64,000 nucleotides of DNA from Pedobacter sp. HDW13 (GTDB lineage Bacteria; Bacteroidota; Bacteroidia; Sphingobacteriales; Sphingobacteriaceae), in assembly GCF_011303555.1 (NCBI RefSeq), contig NZ_CP049868.1:2232001-2296000 (forward strand), given 5' to 3'. The notes beneath the pieces were generated by a model, which was given only the letters and a program-made list of their open reading frames with translations, made no database searches and was not told where the DNA came from. The translations under genes were made by a program, and so were the position numbers. This document shows, one piece after another, positions 51,806 through 59,604 of the stretch (positions are counted from its first letter, which is position 1; each line of letters starts with the position of its first letter).

Positions 51806-54800
51806 TTACCGCACCAAATTCAACGATTTTAAATACTCGGCTATTTTGATTTTATAATAATAATTTAAAGTAGGAGGTAGTTTTTGCAGCATATCGGTTC
51901 CATTCTGCTGTTGTTTCTGGTAATCTTTAAGCATTTTCTGGTAAGAAGGTGGAAATTCTTTAGCCGCTTTACTTTCGCGTTTAGAATCTTCTTCCTGGTC
52001 GCGTTCGGCCTTTTCTGCTTCCAATAGCTTAGTAAGCAGCTCTTTTTGCCTGTTTAAGGTTTCCTGTTGCAAACGTTTATTAACCAGATCGCTCTCCGTT
52101 TGTTTCATTTCCATAATGGCTTCGTTGAGGTTACCCATTTTACCTGTACCATCCTTATTCTCTTCGCGGTTAATTTTTTCCAATGCCTGGCGGATCATTT
52201 GCTGCTGCTGTGCCATTTTACCAAACTCCTGGCTCATTGGACTCTTGCCAACAGTACCTTGATTACCGCCTTGTTTCTGCATCTGATCTCGGGCTTTCTG
52301 CATGCTTTTATTCAGCTGATCCTGCATTTGCGAAAGCTGTTTCATACCCTGTTTCTGTTTTTTACCACTACCACCTTTGCTGTTTTTCTGCATGTTTTGC
52401 AGCTGGTTAAGGGCTTCGCTTAACATCAGGGTAAGGTTATTGATAGAAGTCATGGTAAACTGCTGAAAACGATTAGCCTCGGCTGTTCTTCTATCACCCA
52501 GGCTTTCTAAACTCTTATCGAGGTTAAAGTTAATTTTATTCATTTCATCATTAACCGTCGATTCGATTTGCGGAACACGCTTGCTTAAGCTGTAAAGACT
52601 ATCGGCAATGGTTTTAAGGTTATCTTTAATACTGCGTTGCTTTTGTACATTGCTGGTATAAGCCGGATCAGCAGCAGTCATTTTTTTAAGGGCCAGCATT
52701 ACTTTTTCCTGATCGAAGGAAGTGGTTAAGAGGTTTTCTAGTAGCCTGCGCAACTCTTTCGCATTCAGGTTATTTTCCATCTCTTCACCCTGTTGTTGCA
52801 TATCGCTCATTTTTTTCGAGAGCTTTTCCATTTGATCTGCCGCTTTCTGCTGTTTCTGGCTGGCATTTTTCGAATCTTTCTTATCTAAGGCATCCTTACT
52901 GTCTTGCTGCTCCTTTTGAATATCTTGTACTTCTTTTTCGGGGTTTTCGAATGGGTTAGGTCTTTCGAGAGATTGGTTTTTTTCTTCCAGCTTTTTCAGA
53001 TCGTCTTTAAGGTCTTTCATTTCCTTGTTCAAAGCATCCTGTTTCTGCTTTAAGGTCTCGTTATCCTGTTTTTTATTTTGGGTTTGCTGTGCCAGTTCTT
53101 TTTGCTCTTTAGCCAGCTCGTTTAAACGGTTAATATCATTTTGAAGCTGCTGCTCAAATTCAAGCTGTTTATAGAGTTCTAAAATTCTATCCAGCTCATT
53201 TTTAAGTGTTTTATTATCCAGCTGCATTTTAGAAAGCTCATTTTGAGTCTGATCTTTATTTTTCTCATTCATCAGATTCTGAAGCTTTTGTAAAAGTTCT
53301 TTAGTTTTTTCGTCTAAAACATTATCAAACAGGTCTTTAATCTGTTTTTGCTTTTCCATCAGTTCTTCGGTTTGCTTTTGGTCTTCCTGCTGCTGAATGT
53401 TTTTCTCGTTTTGTTCTTTAATCTCTTTTACGGCCTCATCAAGCTGTTTTTGTTTATCCAGGAGGGCTTCAATTTGTTTTTTATCTTCGAACGAAATCTG
53501 TTTTTTATCAATGAGACTTTCAGCCACTTTCTTACTTTCCTTTTCGATAGTATTGGCTAAACGGATAGCTGACTGCATCTTTTGTTTAAGGGCCTGACTG
53601 TTAGCACTAACCTGCTCAGCAGTTTCTTTTTTGGTGGGCTGTTTAAAGGTTTTTCTTTCCGAACGGGTGGTTTTGGCACCATTAACACCGTCGTTGTCAG
53701 CTACTTCGAAATAGTATTCAATTTCCTGTCCGGGTTTGGCAGCAACTGTTTTAATATCCCAGAAATAAAAAAAACTATTTTCTGTGGCATTGCTCTTGAT
53801 TGGGATATTTTTGGTCACCGAGCTTACAATCCGGTTGTTTTCTTTAACACTGTATTTAAAACTGAGGCGGCTAAAGCCATAATCATCACTTACCTGGCCA
53901 TTGAAATACAGCGCTTTGTTACTTACCGAATCGGGTTGCTCTTGTACATTAATGCCCGGAGCCTGATCTTTAATTACGGTAATCTGGTGCGAAAGTGAAT
54001 CGCGAAGGGTTACAAATTCGTTTTTAGGTGTAATGCTGTATTTCGAATTATTTTTAATGGTGGCACTAAAGGCAGCAATATCATCATCAATTTTAAGTGT
54101 ATTTTCGGTTCCGTTTAGCATAAACAGGAGCACACTGCTTTTTTCTGTCCTGAAATTCCAGCTTACTTTCGTGCCTTCTGGCAAAAGGATATCGCCAACA
54201 TTTGAAATTGTTTCAGCTTTTTTGCCTAGATAGGATGGGAAGGTAAGGGTGGCAGTTGCATTTAACAACTCAGGACGGGGCTTAACTGTAACCGTAAATG
54301 TTGAAGAACTAAAACCGCCACCTTTAAAAACCAGTTTTTTATCGGTCTGAATATTTTTAATATGGTAATTGAACCTCGTGGTACCGTCTTTTTCGGCCTT
54401 GTAGGTATTTTTTCCATCTTCTACATACACTTCGGCTGGTAACTGGTCGCCGGTTAGTTTAATATTTAGCGTAACATCATCACCTTGTGTAACCGTTAGG
54501 TTCTTATTTAAAACGGTAAATGCAAAAGGTGCTTTGGGTGCAATGTATTCATCGTATTTAAAGAAACTGTTCGTTCCTTCGCGTAAAATGGCCGGAGCAA
54601 TAATACCGATTAAAAGGATAATTGAAAGTGGAACAAACAGGTATTTTAAATATTTACGGTTGTCGTTTATACTTATTGCGGTGTAAAACGGAACGGGTTT
54701 GAGTTCTAATATTTTTTGATCGATACTGGCCAGGATTAGCTGGTTATTTTCGGGCGATTTTTCTGAAAGGTGGTGGAGTTGTAAAGTATTGAGCAGTTTA

Positions 54801-55123
54801 TCTTTAATATCAGCAAAATGATCGCCAATAATTACCGATGCTTGATCAAGAGATAAGTGCTTGCCCAGTTTTAGCATCGATAGGATTGGTTTTAGAATTA
54901 AAAAACCAATCAGCAGCAAACTGGTAAGCAGGTAGGCAAAGAAAAGGAAGGTTTTAAAACCTGCACCGGGATTTAAATAATACAGGCTTAAAAACACGAG
55001 CAGATAGAGCCCTAAAAGTATAGCCGCAACATAGATACTACCGCGTAAAATCTTATTCAAATAAAATTTACGGATAAACTCGTCTATCTTCCTTAATAAG
55101 TCGTTGTAGTTATTGCTCACCAT
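51806..55123 (-). CDS. DUF4175 family giant coiled-coil membrane protein
   Basis: The 1105-residue protein matches DUF4175-type proteins of unknown function. Two membrane segments lie near the N-terminus (about 28-50 and 60-82) and a third near 158-176, so a large part faces the periplasm. Residues about 195-480 form beta-rich domains (GDDVTLNIKLTGDQLPAEVYV near 222). From about 510 to 1080 it is nearly continuous charged coiled coil, with Gln/Lys/Met-rich blocks such as MQKNSKGGSGKKQKQG near 905. The C-terminus is LPPTLNYYYKIKIAEYLKSL. Such a layout suggests a long envelope scaffold. It is divergent from the GDPD-GH16 gene. Confidence 0.83.
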   Translation of the reverse strand: MVSNNYNDLLRKIDEFIRKFYLNKILRGSIYVAAILLGLYLLVFLSLYYLNPGAGFKTFLFFAYLLTSLLLIGFLILKPILSMLKLGKHLSLDQASVIIGDHFADIKDKLLNTLQLHHLSEKSPENNQLILASIDQKILELKPVPFYTAISINDNRKYLKYLFVPLSIILLIGIIAPAILREGTNSFFKYDEYIAPKAPFAFTVLNKNLTVTQGDDVTLNIKLTGDQLPAEVYVEDGKNTYKAEKDGTTRFNYHIKNIQTDKKLVFKGGGFSSSTFTVTVKPRPELLNATATLTFPSYLGKKAETISNVGDILLPEGTKVSWNFRTEKSSVLLFMLNGTENTLKIDDDIAAFSATIKNNSKYSITPKNEFVTLRDSLSHQITVIKDQAPGINVQEQPDSVSNKALYFNGQVSDDYGFSRLSFKYSVKENNRIVSSVTKNIPIKSNATENSFFYFWDIKTVAAKPGQEIEYYFEVADNDGVNGAKTTRSERKTFKQPTKKETAEQVSANSQALKQKMQSAIRLANTIEKESKKVAESLIDKKQISFEDKKQIEALLDKQKQLDEAVKEIKEQNEKNIQQQEDQKQTEELMEKQKQIKDLFDNVLDEKTKELLQKLQNLMNEKNKDQTQNELSKMQLDNKTLKNELDRILELYKQLEFEQQLQNDINRLNELAKEQKELAQQTQNKKQDNETLKQKQDALNKEMKDLKDDLKKLEEKNQSLERPNPFENPEKEVQDIQKEQQDSKDALDKKDSKNASQKQQKAADQMEKLSKKMSDMQQQGEEMENNLNAKELRRLLENLLTTSFDQEKVMLALKKMTAADPAYTSNVQKQRSIKDNLKTIADSLYSLSKRVPQIESTVNDEMNKINFNLDKSLESLGDRRTAEANRFQQFTMTSINNLTLMLSEALNQLQNMQKNSKGGSGKKQKQGMKQLSQMQDQLNKSMQKARDQMQKQGGNQGTVGKSPMSQEFGKMAQQQQMIRQALEKINREENKDGTGKMGNLNEAIMEMKQTESDLVNKRLQQETLNRQKELLTKLLEAEKAERDQEEDSKRESKAAKEFPPSYQKMLKDYQKQQQNGTDMLQKLPPTLNYYYKIKIAEYLKSLNLVR

Positions 55124-55344
55124 ATCACTGTAAATGTAAAAATAGTTACAATCAATTGAAAGAAATCTGTAAACAGGATAACGTGTTTATTACAAATTGG
55201 TTATCTGTTATTTGAAAAATTAGCTAGTATTGGTGAATTCCATGATTAGGCGCGGTAGAAAAAAAATTATTTACGATTAAAAATACTGATCTGGATGGCT
55301 AGGCTTTTGCTTTATTTATAATATAATGGTTACATTAACTTTAA

Positions 55345-55373
55345 TTTGTTGTCGGTGTAAAAATCTACTTTTG
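55345..55373 (+). promoter_or_regulatory. Promoter of the GDPD-GH16 gene (TTTG-N17-TACTTTTG)
   Basis: TTTG at 55345-55348 and TACTTTTG at 55366-55373, 17 bp apart, form the best two-part Bacteroidota promoter in the window. Transcription would start near 55379, about 17 nt ahead of the ATG. Confidence 0.7.
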
Positions 55374-55395
55374 AGTTTTTACCAAGAATCAGGAT

Positions 55396-56901
55396 ATGAA
55401 ACGTGTATTTATTTCGGCCATTATGGTTTTCATTTTTACAAGCACTTTTGCCCAAAAGTTTAACTGGAACAAAAACCAGATAATTGCACACAGAGGTGCA
55501 TGGAAAAAGAATAATTTTCCGCAGAATTCGATTGCGTCGTTAAATGAGGCGGTAAAATTGGGTTGTTATGGCTCTGAATTCGATGTATGGATGACGGCCG
55601 ATAATGTTTTAGTTGTAAATCACGATCCCGAATTTCAAGGTTTAAATATCGAGAAAGTAAATTATGCAGATTTGCTGACCAAAACCATGAGCAATGGAGA
55701 GAAGATCCCCACTTTAGAAGCTTATTTGCTTGCCGGTAAAAAACAAAAAACAACCAAGCTTATTCTGGAGATAAAGCCATCGTTAATAAGCAAAGAACGA
55801 GGAATTGAAGTAACGAATAAATGTGTGGAGATGGTGCAAAGGCTGAAGGTGATTGAATGGACAGAATACATCAGTTTTGATTACGATTACTGCAAACGCA
55901 TTTTGGCGCTGTTACCAAAGGCAAAAGTAGCCTACCTGAAAGGAGATATTAGTGCCGAACAAATGAAAGCCGACAGGTTAACAGGGGTAGATTATCACTA
56001 CAGCGTGTACCAGAAAGACAACTGGATAGAAAATGCACAAAAACTCGGACTTACTGTAAATGCCTGGACTGTTAATACGGTACCGGAGATGCAATGGCTG
56101 CTGGCACACCAGGTTGAATACATAACTACTAACGAACCCGAATTACTCTTCGAAGAAATAAAAAAAACACCCTTAGTTAGTGGCTGGAAATTAAAATGGA
56201 GTGATGAATTTAATGATGCAGGCCTAGCCTTAAGCAAGAACTGGAGTTACGATGTTGGCGGTAAAGGATGGGGAAATAATGAATTGCAATATTATACCGA
56301 TGCAGATAGTACGAATGCAGTAGTTAAAAAAGGCAATCTGAATATCACAGCAGTAAAGGCCGATAAGGAAAACAATCATTACACATCGGCCAGGCTGGTA
56401 ACCAAAAACAAATTCGATTTTAAATATGGCAGGGTAGAAGTAAGGGCCATGTTGCCGAAGGGACGGGGTTTATGGCCTGCAATTTGGGCGCTACCTACCA
56501 ACGCGAAATATGGCGGCTGGCCAAAAAGCGGCGAAATCGATATTATGGAACATGTAGGTTATGATCCCGACAGTGTGCATGGTACCGTGCATACTGAGAA
56601 GTTTAACCACATCATTAAAACACAGGTTGGTAAAGCTTTAAAAGTAGCCAACCCATACACAGCCTACCATGTTTATGCAATCGAGTGGTTTACCGATAGA
56701 ATAGACTTTTTTATCGACGATGAAAAATACCTCACCTTTAACAATACTAAAAAAGGCGCGGGCGATTGGCCCTTCGACCAGAATTTCCATATTATTTTGA
56801 ATGTAGCCGTTGGCGGTGGCTGGGGCGGAAAAAAAGGAGTAGACGATGCTATTTTTCCCGCAACCATGAAGGTTGATTATGTAAGGATTTATCAGAAATA
56901 A
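55396..56901 (+). CDS. Secreted fusion of glycerophosphodiester phosphodiesterase and GH16 glycosidase
   Basis: Two enzymes are joined in one 501-residue secreted chain (signal peptide 1-19, ending TFAQ). Residues 25-255 are a GDPD domain that should split glycerophosphodiesters: catalytic His32 (AHRGAW), metal ligands Glu61 and Asp63 (GSEFDVW), catalytic His76 (VNHDPEF) and LEIKPS near 123 are all present. Residues 270-500 are a GH16 domain, with nucleophile Glu380, Asp382 and acid/base Glu385 in GEIDIMEHVG, as in laminarinases and related beta-glucanases; WSDEFND and YHVYAIEW are also typical. Glycan substrate is unknown. It precedes the phospholipase C gene by 277 bp and probably acts in the same extracellular breakdown pathway. 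Confidence 0.93.
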   Translation: MKRVFISAIMVFIFTSTFAQKFNWNKNQIIAHRGAWKKNNFPQNSIASLNEAVKLGCYGSEFDVWMTADNVLVVNHDPEFQGLNIEKVNYADLLTKTMSNGEKIPTLEAYLLAGKKQKTTKLILEIKPSLISKERGIEVTNKCVEMVQRLKVIEWTEYISFDYDYCKRILALLPKAKVAYLKGDISAEQMKADRLTGVDYHYSVYQKDNWIENAQKLGLTVNAWTVNTVPEMQWLLAHQVEYITTNEPELLFEEIKKTPLVSGWKLKWSDEFNDAGLALSKNWSYDVGGKGWGNNELQYYTDADSTNAVVKKGNLNITAVKADKENNHYTSARLVTKNKFDFKYGRVEVRAMLPKGRGLWPAIWALPTNAKYGGWPKSGEIDIMEHVGYDPDSVHGTVHTEKFNHIIKTQVGKALKVANPYTAYHVYAIEWFTDRIDFFIDDEKYLTFNNTKKGAGDWPFDQNFHIILNVAVGGGWGGKKGVDDAIFPATMKVDYVRIYQK

Positions 56902-56944
56902 TGTAAGATGTTGTAGGTATGATGGAGGATGGTTTGGTTCATTG

Positions 56945-57142
56945 GTAACTGCCAGCTGAAAATTGTTCTATTGCCTGGGTTAACTGGTTAATTGTTTAAA
57001 CTGGTTAACCGAATACTGCCAACTGAAAACTGCGTTGAGATGAGCATCTTACCTGGCTTTGGACTCTGGTTTAAGCCCTTCGGAAAGAAAATTGGTAAAC
57101 TGAAAATTACAAACTGCTATCTGAAAATTGCCAACTGAAAAC
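56945..57142. repeat. Degenerate CTGCCAACTGAAAA repeats
   Basis: The 277-bp gap before the phospholipase gene holds several copies of a short word: CTGCCAGCTGAAAATTG (about 56949), CTGCCAACTGAAAACTG (about 57016), AAACTGAAAATTAC (about 57098) and CTGAAAATTGCCAACTGAAAAC (from 57121). A GGTTAACTGGTTAA motif also recurs near 56979-57008. No gene is present. Confidence 0.6.
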
Positions 57143-57178
57143 GATAACTTGCGATATCTAAGCTATATTGTATAATTT

Positions 57179-59548
57179 ATGGACTCACGTAGAGAATTTT
57201 TAAAAAAAGCGGCCTTGTTTGCCGGAGCCACTGGCACGGCCAACACCCTGCCCAGTTCGGTATTAAAAGCCATGGCCATTAACCCCGAGCCTGGCACTAC
57301 ATTTTACGATGCCGAACACATTGTTTTCCTGATGCAGGAGAACAGATCGTTTGATCACATGTTTGGTAAAATGAAAGGTGTACGAGGATTTAACGATCCA
57401 CACCCGCACATTCAGCCCGATGGCAACAAAGTTTGGCTGCAGAAAGACGGGCAAGGTTACACCTATGCGCCTTTTCATGTCGACATTAACAAAACAAAAA
57501 TTACCTGGCAAGGTGGTTTGCCACACTCGTGGAATGATCAGGTAGCAGCGCGCAACGGTGGACGTTATGATAAGTGGCTGCCGGTTAAAACGCCGATGAC
57601 TTTGGCCTATTACGATCGGAACGATATTCCTTTCTATTATGCCATGGCCGATGCTTTTACCATTTGTGATCAGCATTTCTGTTCGTCGTTAACCGGAACC
57701 ACACCTAACCGGCTGTTCTTTTTTACCGGTACAGTTCGTGGCGAAAAAAGTGCAAACCGGGTTGCTGTAGTTAATAATGATCAGGCTGAATCGCAAAACA
57801 ATGTGTTTGTAGATTGGCCAACTTTTCAGGAAACCCTGGAAGATAATGGTATCGACTGGCGTATTTACCAGAATGAACTCTGGACTTCTAAGCTACCCGA
57901 GGGTGAGATAGATGATTGGTTGGGAAATTATGGTGATAACCCGGTTGAATATATCAGCAGGCATAACGTAAAATTATCGGCTTATTTTAGAAAAAATGGT
58001 GATAATACCGTTAAACCGCCTCTAACTGCTAAAGAAGTTCAGGAGAAATATGATAAACTTTCTCAAAAGGAAAAGAACCTGGTAGATAAAGCTTTTACTA
58101 CCAATATTTCTCAGAAAGATTATCTGGAACTTGAGCCTTTTACTTTTAAAAACGATCAGGGTCAATCTGAAACCATTAACATTCCGAAAGGAGATATTTT
58201 CCACGAGTTCAGAAAAGATGTTGATACGGGTAAACTGCCTGCTGTTTCATGGTTGGTGGCGCCACAGCGCTTTTCCGACCATACCAGTTCGCCATTGTAT
58301 GGTACCTGGTACGTAAGTGAGGCTTTGGATATTTTAACCAAAAACCCAGAGGTTTGGAAAAAAACAATCTTCATTTTAACTTATGATGAAAATGATGGTT
58401 ATTTTGATCACCAGCCGCCATTTGTTGTACCAACTCCTAACGATCCTTCAACCGGAAAAGTATCAGAAGGCATAAACTATGCAACTGATTTTGAAGCCAG
58501 AAAGGGAAGTCCCATTGGTTTGGGGTACCGCGTTCCATTGGTGGTAGCTTCGCCGTGGAGCAAAGGCGGCTTTGTAAATTCGCAGGTTTTCGATCATACC
58601 TCGTCGATAATGTTTATGGAAAAATGGCTGGCCAAAAAAACAGGTAAGGCTATAAAAAGCGAGAACATTAGCGATTGGCGCAGAAACATCTGTGGCGATT
58701 TAACTTCGGTATTCAGACAATATAACGGCGAAGCAATCTATTCGCCTGATCCTTTAAAAAGGGAGGCTGTAGTAACCAGCATCGGTAATGCCAGAAATAA
58801 GCCTGCACAGGTTGGACCAACAGCATTGAATAAAACTGAAGTAGCTAAAATCAATAAATTTGAGTCCTTTTCACGTGAAACATCGAGCCATGCACCACGT
58901 CAGGAAAGTGGGGCTAAGCCCGCTTGCGCATTGCCTTACCATTTAATGGTTGATGCAGCGCTAAATAATAACACCTTAGAATTAACTTTTCAATCGGCAA
59001 AAACTTTGTTCGGCAATGCTACCGAAACTGTTGGTGCCCCCTTTAACATGAATACCATTGCCAAATTTAAAGGGGTTGCAGGTAAAACCTGGGCCTACGC
59101 AGTAAAAGCTGGCAATGTTTTAAAAGACAGCATTGATATCGCTGATTTCGATAACGAAATTTACGATTTGGCTATAAGTGGTCCCAATGGTTTTTACAGG
59201 AGCTTTGCTGGTAGCAAGAAGAATCCCGCCATTGCAATAAAGGTAAATCCCGAACAAAATGGCCTGGTAACTAAAAAGCTGAGCGGTAACCTGGTAATTT
59301 CTATAGAAAACAAAAGCACTACTGCAATCACCGTTCAAATTACCGATAATAAATACAAATCGGCACCTAAAACTTTAACAATTAAGCCCAAAACTAGCAG
59401 TAATGTAGTTTTAAATCAGGCAAAAAGTGCAAATTGGTACGATTACAGCGTTACACAGGCAGGTAATCCGGTGTTTAAACATCGTTATGCCGGAAAAATA
59501 GAAACCGGAGAAATTACCCAAACAGATCCTTACATGGGTAACGTATAA
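57179..59548 (+). CDS. Phosphocholine-specific phospholipase C (Tat-exported)
   Basis: These enzymes split phosphatidylcholine or sphingomyelin into diacylglycerol/ceramide and phosphocholine outside the cytoplasm. The 789-residue length fits the family. A twin-arginine signal, SRREFLKKAALFAG, starts at residue 3. The phosphoesterase domain (about 40-500) has HIVFLMQENRSFDHMFG near 46, SLTGTTPNRLFF near 172 and FILTYDENDGYFDH near 402, all family hallmarks. Two C-terminal DUF756 domains follow (about 595-690 and 705-785). The DNA for residues near 565 includes a parS-like sequence. A hairpin follows the gene, then the sensor kinase. Confidence 0.94.
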   Translation: MDSRREFLKKAALFAGATGTANTLPSSVLKAMAINPEPGTTFYDAEHIVFLMQENRSFDHMFGKMKGVRGFNDPHPHIQPDGNKVWLQKDGQGYTYAPFHVDINKTKITWQGGLPHSWNDQVAARNGGRYDKWLPVKTPMTLAYYDRNDIPFYYAMADAFTICDQHFCSSLTGTTPNRLFFFTGTVRGEKSANRVAVVNNDQAESQNNVFVDWPTFQETLEDNGIDWRIYQNELWTSKLPEGEIDDWLGNYGDNPVEYISRHNVKLSAYFRKNGDNTVKPPLTAKEVQEKYDKLSQKEKNLVDKAFTTNISQKDYLELEPFTFKNDQGQSETINIPKGDIFHEFRKDVDTGKLPAVSWLVAPQRFSDHTSSPLYGTWYVSEALDILTKNPEVWKKTIFILTYDENDGYFDHQPPFVVPTPNDPSTGKVSEGINYATDFEARKGSPIGLGYRVPLVVASPWSKGGFVNSQVFDHTSSIMFMEKWLAKKTGKAIKSENISDWRRNICGDLTSVFRQYNGEAIYSPDPLKREAVVTSIGNARNKPAQVGPTALNKTEVAKINKFESFSRETSSHAPRQESGAKPACALPYHLMVDAALNNNTLELTFQSAKTLFGNATETVGAPFNMNTIAKFKGVAGKTWAYAVKAGNVLKDSIDIADFDNEIYDLAISGPNGFYRSFAGSKKNPAIAIKVNPEQNGLVTKKLSGNLVISIENKSTTAITVQITDNKYKSAPKTLTIKPKTSSNVVLNQAKSANWYDYSVTQAGNPVFKHRYAGKIETGEITQTDPYMGNV
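58867..58882. promoter_or_regulatory. parS-like site 3, inside the phospholipase gene
   Basis: CTTTTCACGTGAAACA matches 14 of 16 bases of the classic parS, with a perfect TTTCACGTGAAA core. It is about 10.4 kb from sites 1 and 2. Real parS sites often lie inside genes near the origin, but this one could be chance. Confidence 0.5.
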
Positions 59549-59551
59549 AAT

Positions 59552-59569
59552 ATCCCCAAAAAGGGGGAT
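59552..59569 (+). terminator. Hairpin after the phospholipase gene
   Basis: ATCCCC-AAAAA-GGGGGAT (59552-59557, 59563-59569) starts 4 bp past the stop and is followed by CGCTTTTG. It is a weak terminator or attenuator between the phospholipase and sensor genes. Confidence 0.5.
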
Positions 59570-59604
59570 CGCTTTTGAAAGAAATTATGCTTATTTTGTA
59601 TTAC

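Noticed and set aside
53582..53998. 138-codon plus-strand frame opposite the DUF4175 gene
   Set aside because: Phe/Leu-rich antisense shadow of a Lys/Glu-rich coding strand, not a membrane protein gene.
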